A stretch of 64,000 nt of DNA from Amanita rubescens (taxonomy: Eukaryota > Basidiomycota > Agaricomycetes > Agaricales > Amanitaceae), in the NCBI GenBank assembly GCA_015039365.1, contig WION01000001.1:310001-374000 (forward strand). The letters run 5' to 3'. The translations under genes and the position numbers were made by a program. Positions 44,301-56,388 of the stretch are shown here, one piece after another (position 1 is the stretch's first letter; each line of letters begins with the position of its first letter). The notes under the pieces are model-generated. The model worked only from the letters and a program-made list of their open reading frames with translations, was not told where the DNA came from and did not search any database.

Positions 44301-47300
44301 CGCCTCTGAAAACACGTCCAAAGCCTCCCAGGCCAATTGCTCCAAGATAAGGCTCAGCTTTAACATCGGTAATAAATAGAGACTTTGGTAAGACACTGGT
44401 CATAGATATCAGCCTGAACATCAACTTTCTGGCTTTGCGATTTGCATCAGGGAAGCCTGAATCGACCAGGCTACAATTGCGGAGTAACTAGATGAAGGAA
44501 AAGATAGTGCACAACCGCAAATATGACTCATGCAAACTTCGACGTACTTGGAGGATGAAATCAAGCAATAACTGAACGTCTGATGTAATTCTGAGTTGGG
44601 AGGTAATACTATCAAATTCAGGTAGATCCAAGAGTTTACGCATACAATCAATGGTATGCGGGTTAACCATTGATTCGCCGAGCGCCTTTAGCTAATAACT
44701 ATTAGCAGCAGTATATCGATGACCTGGAAGAAGTACATACCTCAATTATGAGGGTGGTAAGTAATGATGCAGGGCGAGTCATATGGCTCGTCACAATTTC
44801 ATCCATTGATGGACGTCCAGATGGATTATGGGACCAACATTGCTGTACAAGGTTCCAAGTGTCATCGTCCATTTTTGGACTGTCCAGACGACTTGGTCTT
44901 TTCCCATTAAGGATGTACGGGATGATTCGATATAGGGTTTCCCCTTGAAAAGGCATGGTGCCAAAGAATACCTAGACAAGTCATCATTAAGCACGTCAAG
45001 TGAGTCGGAGGCTTACCGTATAATAAATACATCCGAATGCATATACGTCTGTTTGTGTCGTTTTTCCCTTGTTTTCCCCGGGACATCCCGATCCGTCGCA
45101 CTGGGTCTGGTAGCATAGGGTGCACATGCCTACCAACTCCGGGGCGGCATAGTTAACTGAAATTGCCGCTATGGATGGCGACAGAGTGGATTCAATATGT
45201 CGGGTTAATCCAAAATCAGTAATTCGGCAATGGAACTCAGAATCGAGAAGGACATCTGCCTGGAGGACGAAGGTAGGACCGGTCAGGAAACTATGACATC
45301 AGAATACTTACTGCACTCAAATCCCCATGTACAATACCTTGCGAGTGAATATACTGAAGCCCCAATGCTACCTCGAACATCTGAAACCTATCAGCGAATC
45401 TATTCTGTTACCTTCACAGAAATCTTACTATTCTGCGTATTTCGATTTCGCCAGGCCAATGGTTCTGCCTCCATTGAAACAATGTCCCGTTTGTCATGTA
45501 TGGTGATACGAGGAACAGGTGTGACTTCGTTTCATATATCCCCAAGAGAGGAAGAATAAATTTGTGTGAGAGTGACCACCATGCGAGGGCTTCTCGACAA
45601 AAATCTGTTCGAAGTGAATCCTTTACAAACTGATCAGCGTCAGAAAAGTAAAGACTATCAGCACTGACTTCGATATTGCGAGCTTTGTACAATACTTTCA
45701 GCGCGACCGGCTGTCCTCTGTGTTCGCCTTGGAAAACACTACCAAAGCCACCCACACCGATGGTACTAAGATCAGTCTTGACATCACTGATAAATAGAGT
45801 TTTCGGCAAGACATTCTTCTTAGACAATTTGTCCAACAACCTCCTGGCCTTACTGTTCGCGTCTTCAATGCCACGATCCTTCAGGCTACCGTTGCGAAGT
45901 ACCTAATTTTCGGGAAAGAATATTAAGGGATAAACAAGTCAATTAAAACTACGCACACAGAGGGTGAAGTCAAGAAATAGCGCAACGTCAGAAGCAGTTT
46001 CTAATGCTGAAACAACGGAGAGACGGGATAGGTCTGACTCTGACAATTTGATCATAAAATCAATGGTAATATGATTAATTGCGTTCAACGGGGATGACTA
46101 GCAGTTTTCAATAGTTAGCGGTAATCTCTTGATGCGCGAGATATTCACACCTCTACTCTGAGTATCGTGAGTAATGATGGAAGAGGAGGTCTCGTTTGAA
46201 AGAATTGCACATCTTTCTCCGTGATCTGCCGTGAAATGTGTCTAATCAGCGATGAGTTGATGCCAAGCTATAAATTTCACACCTCATTCTCCTTCAACAA
46301 AGCATTTACCTTACTCATCATCGTATTACTCGCGGGCGAAGGTTGATCTCTAACAATTGCGGTTATTGTGTTGTGAACCATTTCCATCCGTTCCGAGCAA
46401 ACGAACTCGTAGACAATTTCATTTACACTGTCTGGTGTTACCTTTCCTTTAAATCGAAGGAAAATCTGGAAGACCGCTTGAAGGATCAATATGAGGTCCA
46501 CTAAATATCTCATAATATACTCTGATCTATTGAGAAGCTCAAAACATCTGCTCGAATGACAAGCTACAGATGCTCACCGCCCTTGATTGGCATTTTTTGT
46601 CCATCCGCCCCCTACACCAGATGCCACTGTTAACTCAAGTTGCCTTGTAAACAACATTAGCTGAACCCGCACATCTACATGACCTCAGGATCACCTACGT
46701 TGTACTGATATCGGTTCCATTTCTATCGGGATCCTCAACGATGGACATCATTCGGCAACGGAATGCGTCGCTAAGAAGAAACTAAGAAAATGTGATGATC
46801 AAAGAGACGTTCGAGATACACTGTTTTGCACACCTCGTCCAAACTCCAGATGGTAGCAATCTCTTTGTGTATTGCACGAACGCGCTTGTCAAGGGTAATA
46901 TCGAAGAAATGCTTGTCAGATGTTATTGCATTCCATGCTATGAATTTCAGTAAGAATGGATGAGCATAGGAGAGAGCTACGGCAGCTGTACTTACTTTTT
47001 CCCCCTATTCTGATATACGATAAATACGATATTCTTAGTACTTTATTCTATATAAAGAGCTTACTTTATCGATGAGGCAACCTTGGCCTGTATATCGACA
47101 CGTTGCGCCGCAGCTAGAGCGACTTGGGCGGTATACGATATATCTTCAGGTAATGTTGCTTGTCGATCGTTCTTGCTATTCGCATTGAAAATACTTCTCA
47201 TGGTGATGTTGACCAGCCGCTGTAAAGTTTCAGGCTGCGATACTACGCAGGCAATCAACACAAACTAAGTGACACTAAAGATAGACTTACTCGCAACGAA

Positions 47301-48182
47301 CGTGTAGGGTATCCCGCCTGAGCCACTCTTGATCGAGGCTTCAAATTTTTGACCATATCTTTTCTGAAATTCTTTTTCGGCGAATTCCTGGATACTCTCG
47401 CCATTCTGTCTGCCTTGCTTAGCCATCTGCGACACGAAAAGATCAAATTTGGTAAACACGACAATTATCGGCACTGTTGTGATCATAACTCTGATTTTGG
47501 GAACAGCGATTGGTGTACTTACCATGTTTTTGAATCATCTTGAAAATTCCTTTGTCCAATATTAGGTCATCCGAGGGAGGGGTAGCGATGCAGATCCTGC
47601 AAAGTAACATGAATCGGACTGATGGTTTCGAATCATTTACGAAGTTACCAAATAGCATGAAGCCTCTCAGCAACCGGCTTCTTCTGATTCCGCCATGCGA
47701 CAAAATTCTTCAAGATACCGAATTCCTCCCCACTTCGTAGTACATCATCATGAGAATAGTGTACAGCTAGACGTTCGTTAAATTGCGATGTGATTTCTTG
47801 ATTGATATCGGTAGTTCCTCTTTGGACGTCCTACATGTCGTTCAGCAATTGAAGCCTGATAAGCAAATCGGGAAGTATACTCCAAGAGAAGGCTCGAATA
47901 TGGCTTCGATAAGCGACATTTTCCCTGATCCACGCTGAAACGACATCCATCAAGATAATACATTCGGCGGGAACGACAACAATTCTTACTGGACCAATGA
48001 CAAGAACTCTAAACCTGCAATACATTCAGCCCGATACTTACGATTGATTCAAAGTAATGTCACCTTGGGCACTCCTCAGCATTCGGATCAATTATACTAA
48101 GTTCAGGGGACGTCTTGGAGGAATGGAGAGACAACTTTCGGGAAACCAGAGAAGCCAAAGCTGACTTCCTGATGAAGTCCAT
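41329..48182 (-). CDS. Fusion: GTPase-like + kinase + kinase + MLKL-like bundle + pseudokinase
   Basis: Start ATG at 48182 (MDFIRKSALASLVSRKLSLH). FRVLVIGP splices to RGSGKMSLIEAIFEPSLG, a P-loop with Lys kept but Ser replaced by Met. G4 TKFD is present (about 47490). Kinase 1 (45839 to about 44740) has VALK, HGDLSA and DFG, with a CTLCYQTQCDGSGC insert. Kinase 2 (44424 to about 43300) has VALK and HGD but GFG for DFG, with CIKCGLPECVGC. The last kinase-2 exon (43182-43535) runs on with no stop from TMEQIITKLTSPATL to TTIPGLDAVQDLLSAIITL, the MLKL-like first helix, lacking its usual N-terminal 25 residues. A GC-donor intron (43206) leads to the remaining bundle exons (43170 to 42580). The family-2 pseudokinase follows (42574-41329), with VRIKVIHSVN, HGNLRA and DFALAK. 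It is predicted at about 1,800 residues. Two genes remain possible if a start lies within 43182-43535. Confidence 0.65.
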
Positions 48183-49079
48183 TTACGCCCGCACAGTTCT
48201 GCGTCACTGGAGTTGTGAATGCCAAATTGGTGAATGACTCCTTGAATAGGTTATTGTGGTTGGCACGTGCCATGCACCACGCCCAAGTCGCTAACTACTT
48301 AGTCGAATACCAAATTATTCATCCAGGGCCATCTTGTTAAGCTCTAGCATTACTCCCGACTGCGGATGCAACCCATGGGCGCTAGCTGAGAAACGGCGGA
48401 ACTTCTATCCTTTATATTTCCTTCATGTGTACAACACTAGTTTGTGCCTGGCCGATCTTGCGTCTGACGAAGGCCAAACTTGCTTGTAGAGATGATGGAA
48501 AGGACGCTAAACCTCATCGATTTCCTGACGATATTCCCTACTGACCATCATGTTGATTTGGATGTCACTTGTGTTGACCGGTGCTGAGTGCTGGGCCCTG
48601 GCAGAAATTTGTCGACATTAACAGAGAGAAAATAGGCAGCGACACATCAATAATGCTATAAAACCGCTTTTTCTGATAACCGATTATCATTGCAGAGGAC
48701 AAAAGCATCATAAGATGTCAAAATAGAACGAAAGGGTTGTAAAAGGGTTGTGTCCGTCGTGCAAAACAAGGAAAATGGTAAGATACACATGATATATTCT
48801 TCTCCTATACTTAATCGTTTCATAGACATTCGTGAAATTGAAGATACCTTGCAAATTATGATGTTAGCCATGTATGTCTACTTGGGTGGAGGCGTGGGGG
48901 GGCCTAATGAGCGATAAGGGGAGTAAATTGCTGTCAGGGTACCGGGAAGCATGGATGAAAGCATCGCGCACCAAAAAGACCCGGTTTAGGTGGTGGGGAC
49001 TGGGGAACTGCGGCCGCGACGGGTGTAGGTGCCAATAGCGGGTTTGCTATAGATAATCAACCAAGCAGGATTAACGACA
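48183..49079. other. Spacer upstream of the large fusion gene
   Basis: About 900 bases. The minus-strand ORF 48656-48871 has no motifs. The stretch around 48885-48910 is G-rich. No gene is supported. Confidence 0.45.
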
Positions 49080-49738
49080 TCAGTTCCATCTAACAAATGA
49101 ACACGCACGTCGCCACTGGGCCCAAGCTGGTAATTCCTGTCGTGCTGGTGGAGGCGATGCGACGGAGACTGGTGCCGGTGCTGGTGCTAGTGACGGTGCG
49201 CCTGGGCCAGCGGTGATTGCTTTAGGCTTTCGTTTGTGAATGACCCGCCATCCTGGGCGGGCTTGAATGAGTTCTTCTGGGGGTGGCGCAAGCGCAGGTG
49301 CAGGAGTGCCTACTGGGTCGGGAGGCGCTTCTACGGCCTTGAGATGAATCCGTCCATAAGCGTCCCATGGATGAGAGGATAAAGCAAGGGCGACACAGAC
49401 CTTCAGATTACTAGGCCGCCAATCTGGGGAATACTCGCCACCCGCTCCATGTTTCGATTTGACGGCCATCAATTCCGCTATCTCGCTGGATAATGATTGA
49501 GGACTGAGGAAACAATCACCCGTTCATTTTACGCACTATTGCAAGGCTCGTCGTTCATCTCTTAGTTTCCCTACTTCGGCTAGGAGTATACGGACTTCGC
49601 TTGCCAGGGCTTTGCTAAAGTCATTAATGTACCTACAGGATGGCAACACGATAACGTCAATTTTTGTGATGTAGAGATCGACTACCCAGAGACGTACTTT
49701 GGAGGCGGAGTGAACGTGTTTGTGTTTCTTGACGACAT
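49080..49738 (-). CDS. Small coiled-coil protein with Pro/Ala-rich tail
   Basis: Three exons. Exon 1 (49738-49698) reads MSSRNTNTFTPPPK and splices (GTACGT to CTGTAG, codon split AA|G) to YINDFSKALASEVRILLAEV and GKLRDERRALQ. The second intron (donor GTGCGT, acceptor ATCCAG) completes LQYEIAELMAVKSKHGAGG and GEYSPDWRP. A Pro/Ala-rich segment with a KRKPKAIT basic patch follows, then ARQELPAWAQWRRACSFVRW and the stop at 49080. The middle is a heptad-like helix of about 40 residues that probably forms a coiled coil. The phrase RALQYEIAELM..KS+ is one I associate with a widespread small Agaricomycete protein of unknown role. All three exons join in frame, so this copy looks intact. Truncated copies lie at 55376-55584 and 36409. 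Confidence 0.65.
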
Positions 49739-49771
49739 GTCAGTGTTGGAGTGGGATATCGCAACAGCCTT
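49541..49771. repeat. About 230-base direct repeat, copy 1
   Basis: This block is nearly identical to 55388-55622, with scattered substitutions and a 4-base gap near 49740. It covers exons 1 and 2 and the first intron of the coiled-coil gene. It marks a segmental duplication that includes the neighbouring tandem-kinase genes. Confidence 0.8.
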
Positions 49772-50116
49772 ATGACTGCGTTCTCGTTGATATAAGGTTT
49801 GAGTGCAAGAAATTCTGGAACGAGGCAGACAGTCAGAGAACACGAGGCATTTAGCCTATTTTGGAAGGTTGTCAATCTGACATGACATTGACTTCCTGGT
49901 CCGAATCTCAGTGTCAGTAAGTGCGTTAAGTTCAAGCAACTTTATTTGGATCTGTGGTCACCGGTCACCAGTCCAAGATCAGATTAGGTTATGTACATGC
50001 ACGTTCCTACCACTCGAGTCACTAGTGTCACTGGCGGTCCGCAGGCTCGCCTACTACAGAATGCTACCCTGGACATGATGTCATCCTGATTTATATGTCA
50101 TATATACATGGCTACT
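49739..50116. other. Short spacer
   Basis: About 380 bases between the coiled-coil gene and the 3' end of the next tandem-kinase gene. The minus-strand ORF 49657-49935 is a shadow frame. Nothing else is recognised. Confidence 0.4.
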
Positions 50117-53100
50117 TTAAAGTTTAGGCCTTAAGGTTTCCACTATTTCTGCCATGGTGGGACGTTCAGAAGGAATAGATTTCCAACAGCTCTGAAGGAG
50201 CTTCCAGGTCATATCATTCATTTCTGGCCTTTGTAGTCGAGCTGGGCGTTTTCCACCTGTGATTGGCAGGACGTTTTGGAAGTCATCAATGTCATAGAAG
50301 GGAATGGTATTAAAGAATATCTGTGCAGGTGATGAATCGGTCACTATCTGTGTAAGTTAAGGAATGGCTGAAACGCACCGCATAATAAAGGCAGCCGAAC
50401 GCATAAACGTCGGTTTTCGTTTTGTCATCAGTTTCCATTGTTTTGTGGTTATTCCGTTCCTTGTGATAGTCGCACCCGTAAAAGCCACACGTAGTGCACA
50501 TACCAAATAGCTCAGGTGCACCGAACCTTAAAGCAAACATTATTGCGGGTTGCGTCTCAGAGGCTTCAGAACGTCGAGATGTCCCAAAATCAGCGATCCG
50601 ACAGTGGGAATCGTCGTCGAGGAGAATATTCCTCTGTGACGGGACGAGATGAGATGATTGGGAACGTCTGACATCCAATTACTCACTGTGTGTAAGTTGC
50701 CATGCACAATCCCTTCCGAATGAATGTACTGTACGCCCTCAGCGACCTCCAGCAGCTAACAATAATGAGTATTGTCACTTGACTGCTCTCGAAATAGTTA
50801 TAATCTTACCCGCTTAAGTATATCGACCACAGCAGGTATCTGATTCCTTCTCCAATCACATAATGTTCCATTTGTCGCGAACCGCGATACGAGATATAGC
50901 TCTGAATCGTGTTTAAATAATCCCTCTAGAGGTAGGATAGAAGGGTGATTCGATTGATCGCCACCCTAGTGCTTCCCGACAGAAGTCTTGCCTGAGTTGA
51001 CCCTTATCAAACAAATCAGTGCCATGACGAGGAACAAAACAGGCAATGAGCTGACTTGTTTACACCATTTGTTCACCACCTTCAGCACTACGTCTTTTCC
51101 TTTGTATTTGCCTATGAAATTACGACCAAGGCTTCCTATACCAATCTTTCCGAAACGTTCCTCGGTCTCAACATCAGGTAACAAACAAAGGCTTTGGTAT
51201 GTCACTTGTTTTAGATATCAACTTAAACATCAAATTTCTGGCTTTCCGATTTTCATCTTGGGAGCCTGAAGTGGCCAGGCAATGGTTGCAGAGCAGCTAG
51301 ATAGAGGAAAGGATATAGGTACAGGCGTAGCAGTAAAACTGGACTTCACGTACTTGGAGGATAAAATTGAGCAGTAATTCGACATCTGACGGAACTAGTT
51401 GAGAGATAATATTATCTGACTCTAAGTCAGATAGAGCCAACAGCTTGCGCATGTGATCAATGGTATGCTTGTTGGCCATTGGGCCACTGAGTGCATTTAG
51501 CTAGCGATTATGAGCAACAGGACATTGATGAATACTTTAGAAGTTCAAACCTCAGCCATGAGAGAAGTAATTAACGATTCAGGGCGAGACATGGGGCGAG
51601 GCATGGGGCGAGGCATTAGCATATGGCTCGCCACAATCTGCTCCATTGTTGGACGTCTGGATGGATCGGGGGACCAACAATCTTCTACCAGCTTCCAGAT
51701 GTCGTCATCCATTCTTGGACTATCCGGACGATATGGTCGTATTCCGCTCGAGATGAGCTCAAGGATCTGAGATGGTTTTTTTCCTTCAAAAGGCATGGCG
51801 TCAAAGAATACCTGGATGGTCACCATCAAGTGTGCCAGATAGGTAAGCGGGACTTACCATATAATAAAGACGTCCATATGCATACACATCTGTCTGTGTC
51901 GTTTCCCTTTTGAACATGCCCATCAGCTCTGGGGCAGCGTAATTGATTGAATCGGTCATGGCGGATGACGATAGAGTGGATTTGATTTCTCGGGTCAATC
52001 CAAAATCAGTTATATAGGCAGTGGAATTCGGAATCAACGAGGACATTCACCTAGGAGACAAAATTATCGACTGCTAGTCGGGAAAATATCAAAGTACTTA
52101 CTGCGCTTAAGCTGCCATGGACAATATTCTTCGAGTGAATATACTGAAGGCCCTGCGCTACGTCTAGCATCTAACGCGTATCAGCAAATCCCTTCTGCTG
52201 AGCACGGTAAACTTACTAATCTGTGCATATCATCTTTATCTGGCTGATGATTCCTCCTCCAATCAATTAATGTTTCGCTCTGCATATACGGTGATACAAG
52301 GAACAACCACGAATTCTCTTCATATATTCCTAAGAGACGATGGATGGACTCATGTGAGAGTGACCACCATGCTAAGGCTTTCTGATAGAAGTCCTTTGAG
52401 AGTGAACTTCTTGTAGACGCATCAGCTCTGTAAATCACGTGCAGCGTAACTGGCTGTCCTTCGTGTTCGCCTTTCAAGACACCACCCGTGTCAATTGCGC
52501 TGAGATCTGTCTTAACATCATAAACTTTCGGCAAGGGGTCTTTCTCAAACAGGCTTTTTAAGATCTCCGTGGCCTTATGGTTCGCGTCCACAATGCCATA
52601 ATTCCCCAGGCTACCGTTCTGAAGCAGCTGAATTAGGGAAAGTAAATAACGAGAAAAACTTGGATGAAAATACGCACACAGATGAAATCGAAGAATGGTT
52701 GAACATCTGCAGCAGTCACTAACTCTGAAATAACATTCAGGTAATCTTGCGAATCCAATAGTTTACTCATAAAGCCAAGTGTAATCCGGTTTATTGCGTT
52801 CCGCGGAGATGACTAGTGTTTTTTTGTGATTAGTGGCAGTCCTTTAATGCGTTAGATGTTCGCACCGCAATTCTGAGGATTGCGAGTAATGATGGAAGAG
52901 GAGGTTCTGTTTGAATGATAAGGTCATCATTCTTGATCTGCAACACAACGTGTATTGTTAGCGATAAGTCAACGCCGAACTACGAATTCCGCACCTCATT
53001 TCCCTCTATCAATGACCTTATTCTATCGACCATACTATTGCTTGTAAGCAGATTCTGATTCCCATGTTGATCCCCTGCCAACGTAGTTATCTCATTATGG

Positions 53101-54864
53101 ATTGATCCCTCCCGTTCCGAGCAAACAAGTTTGTAGACGATTTCATTTACAATGTCTGATGCCACCCTCTGTTTGAATTCAAACGAATTTTGGAACACTG
53201 CTTGTAGGATCAATACGAGGTTGACGAAGTATTGGAGACAACGAATAAGCTCCTGCCTGTCGAGGAGTTCAAAACAGCTGCTGGAAGAAAAGTAAAAGAT
53301 GTATACCGTCCTTGATGCACGTCCTGCTGTCCCGTATCCCCTACCCTAAATGTTGTATCACGTTGCCGCCATTAGCTGCGATGCATAATATTATCTCGCG
53401 ATCACCTACGTAGTACTGGAATTGCTTGGAGGATCGTGATCCTTCCTGATAGACTTCATCTGGCGGCAGAATGCCTCGCTGAGAAGGAACTGTCAAACAC
53501 AGTGAATCCAAAAATACATTCGGGATACACTCTTATGCATACCTCGTTTAAACCTCGGATATTCCAGATGGTCACGACGTGTTTGTGTATTGTACAAAGA
53601 TGCTTTTCGAGGTCAACATCCGAACAGTGCTCGCCGGGTGCTATCACATTCCATACTGTGAATTATTTGTCAAGTATCGAGAGAAAACTACCATGAGGAG
53701 ACTTACTTTTTTCCCCTACTCTGGTAATACAATGTCAATTACGTTAACAAACATCCTGTTCTATACAGGGAGCCTACTTTATTGACGCGGTGACCTTGAT
53801 CTGTTTATCAACACGTTGCGCGGCAGCTAAAGCAATTTGCGCCGAATGTGACATATCTTCACCTAATCTCGCCTGCTGGTTGCTCTTGCTAGTCCCGTTG
53901 AAGAGGGAGCTCAGAATGCGCTCGAACCTACTCGACGAATCTAGAATCCCGATGCCTATACCTTTCACCGTGATGTCGACTAGTTTTTGTAAAGTTTCAG
54001 GCTGCGATGCTACACGGCTAAATCAACGCGACGAAGGAATGAACGAGGTAGACATACTTGCAACGAATGTGTATCGTTTCTGGCCTGCGACGTTCTTGGT
54101 TAATGCATCTAGTAATTTACCATATCTTGTCCTTATTCTGTCTCGGCCAATTTCTGACTACTCTTGCCATTCTGCGTGCCCTGCTCGCCAAGCCTGTTTT
54201 CGAACACATCCAATTTTGTAAACACGACAATTATCGGCACTTTTGTAATCATGACTCTTGATTCAGAACAAATATCGTGGATAGCTACCTTTGCGATTAA
54301 ACTTGAAGATCTTTTTGTCAAATGTGATGATTGGGTCACCTGAGGACGGTGTAGGGACGCAAAACCTGCAAAGTAACATAAATTGGAGTGATTGTTCCAC
54401 AATATCAACGATCTCACCAAATAGCATGAAGCCTTTCAGCAACTACTTTCTTCTGATTCCACTCTTCAAGAGCTTTCTTCAAGATACGAGATTTCTCTAG
54501 ATCAAGATCGCGGATGTCTAGACGTTCGTTGTCCGATTGGACGATTTCTTGAATCTTATCAAGCACGCCTGCCTGATCGCAAGAGATGTCCTACGTGTCG
54601 CTTAGCTGTCGAAGCCTGATAACTAAGTCAGAGAATATACCTCAAGAGAAGTCTTGAATACAGCGTCGATAAGCGACAACTTCCCTGGTTCACCCTGTGA
54701 AACATCCAATGAAGATAACACGCATATACAGTGGGGACAGCAATAAGGCTTACTCGACCAGTGACAAGGACTCTGAACCTGCAAGACGCTCAGCCCGAAG
54801 CTTATGACGATTCAAATCAATGTCACCTGGGGCATTCCTCAGCATTGAAGTCTGTAGGGGTCAT
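50117..54864 (-). CDS. GTPase-like + two degenerate kinases (family 1), frameshift in kinase 1
   Basis: The ATG at 54864 starts a short leader (MTPTDFNAEECPR) and splices to FRVLVTGR, then GEPGKLSLIDAVFKTSLE: the P-loop Lys is kept but Ser is Leu. FTKLD at about 54210 fits G4. Helical exons lie at 53774-53968 and 53000-53213. Kinase 1 (52591 to about 51560) has a shortened glycine loop (IDTGGVLKG), TLHV for the β3 Lys motif and HGSLSA for HRD. One extra base near 52010-52018 also shifts the frame between FHC and TDFGLTRE. Kinase 2 (51205 to 50117) keeps VVLK and DFG but has HGNLHT for HRD; its insert is CTTCGFYGCDYH, with His replacing the last Cys. With neither kinase fully equipped and one frame break, this may be a pseudogene or a non-catalytic protein. 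Confidence 0.65.
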
Positions 54865-55375
54865 CTCCGCCGAGCCGACAAACAACCGAGAAAACAGAAG
54901 GGTCCAAGGCGACTTCGTGGTGAGAGGCGAGAAGTAGCTTAGGCGCCCAGCTCTGTTTCAAGATGAATGCCCGAAGAATACACGGTTGTCAATCAAATTT
55001 GTGATAGTCATTGACGCAACTGGTCATCAGACGGGATGTGACAAACTCGATGGGAAATCATTGGGATTGGCCAGAAAAGTATACTTCTTCCAGAAGTAGA
55101 GTAGAATATCCCGTGATGTACAAAAGATTGATGCAGCTTCAGAGTTCAGACTAGCGAACCACGTTGCAATGCATATTGATTGCGTGAAAGTTTCTCAGGC
55201 CGCAGTTCCATAGGGATTCGTCAACCCACACCGGTTGCAGATACGTAGTGACGGGTTTGGTTTTCTCAACGGGGCGGGAAGTATCCAGTTTACTTTCCTA
55301 ATGTGGAAGGTCTGATCTGACCGTGACATTGTCACTGAGTCTGAATCGCATTACTCGGACCAGTGCTTCGCTCTT
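54865..55375. other. Spacer
   Basis: About 500 bases between the tandem-kinase start and the truncated coiled-coil copy. No supported feature. Confidence 0.4.
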
Positions 55376-55584
55376 TCATCTCAACTGCAAGGCTCGTCGT
55401 TCATCTCTTAGTTTCCCTACTTCGGCTAGGAGTATATGGACTTCGCTTGCCAGGGCCTTGCTAAAGTCATTAATGTACCTACAGGATGGCAACACGATAA
55501 CGTCAATTTTCGTGATGTATAGATCGACTGCCCGGAGACGTACTTTGGAGGCGGAGTGAACGTGTTTGGATTTCTCGACGACAT
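55376..55584 (-). pseudogene. Truncated copy of the coiled-coil gene (copy 2)
   Basis: Exon 1 (MSSRNPNTFTPPPK), the intron and exon 2 (YINDFSKALASEVHILLAEV and GKLRDERRALQ) match the gene at 49080-49738. The sequence then reads LR and a stop, and the third exon with the Pro/Ala-rich tail is missing. The sequence downstream of 55388 diverges completely, which marks the edge of the duplicated block. Confidence 0.6.
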
Positions 55585-55622
55585 GGCCCGTCAGTGTTGG
55601 GGTGGTATATCGCAACAGCCTA
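55388..55622. repeat. About 230-base direct repeat, copy 2
   Basis: Partner of 49541-49771. Both copies lie just beyond the 3' end of a family-1 gene or its relic neighbour on the minus strand, 5.8 kb apart and in the same orientation. Confidence 0.8.
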
Positions 55623-55734
55623 AGAACAGCAGCCTCTAGACAGAGGGTTCCGTTCAGTATCGGAACATGTTCAAGTTGATTGTCGTTGCCTGGATGCCGC
55701 TGGAAAACCCTTACCCGAAGAAATGGTATCTGTG

Positions 55735-56150
55735 ACAGTATTCAATGATCAGTACAACGCGGCACGCCAGAACATCTCCGTTTACTGTGAGCACCTTTTG
55801 TTTCAAAAGGGCGTCTCGCTAATGATCCTTCAGGCTACTCCGCGTACGAAAGGGCTTGTACACCGAAAAGTAGACCAAACGTTGAAGATATCAAGCTAGT
55901 CAGGACACCAACCGTAAAACATCATGGAACAGTTTTCTGATGTCAATTCGAGACATGAGGGCCGTCTTAACGACGATGCAAAGAGTGCGCTAACTGGAAC
56001 ACTTTCTTTGAACTGCTCTAACTACTTGCCAACAACGCACCTACGTTCAGATTCTAAGGCACAACGTTGAGCTGCGGGTAAAGATATATGAGGCAGTGGT
56101 GCATATATCACGCCATTCTCTGATTGGACATACCTTCATTATCGCGGAAC
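55735..56150 (+). pseudogene. Decayed MLKL-like fragment (brace region and N-lobe)
   Basis: From about 55783 the DNA follows the intron and exon of the MLKL-like gene at 25526: GTGAGCA...CCTTCAG then a broken version of the QKEDEKW...ADHKDIM helix (CACCAACCGTAAAACATCAT, GGAACAG near 55900-55930). A GATGCAAAGAGTGCG exon end follows at 55976. RHNVELRVKIYEAVVH (56060-56100) matches RREVELWVKIYE. There are stops and shifts throughout. It lies opposite and next to the 3' end of the family-1 gene at 56389, where the fusion gene at 41329-48182 carries its MLKL-like part, but in the reverse orientation. Confidence 0.65.
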
Positions 56151-56388
56151 CTGTCAGGTCATGGTTGCGGTCTGGTGTTTCTCAGGACTCCGATTCGGCG
56201 ATACAGCATACTAGGCATGTTTTCCCATAAGCCGTACCAAGTAGTGATTGCGGTACATGAACTGGTGGACTAATCATAGAATAGCGCTCCGTAGAAATGT
56301 ATTCAATGCTACATACGTAGCTACCTCATAATTGGACTAGAGAACAACAAAAATCGTGGTTTCAAATAATGACCAAGGGACCAACATA
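56151..56388. other. Short spacer
   Basis: About 240 bases between the MLKL-like relic and the end of the next gene. No feature is recognised. Confidence 0.35.

Noticed and set aside
48880..48910. G-rich run as a possible telomere-like or quadruplex element
   Set aside because: Too short and without a repeated unit; no telomeric repeat is present.
49080..49472. Considered a stand-alone one-exon protein
   Set aside because: A good splice join (completing LQYEIAELM) links it to upstream exons, so it is the last exon of the gene starting at 49738.
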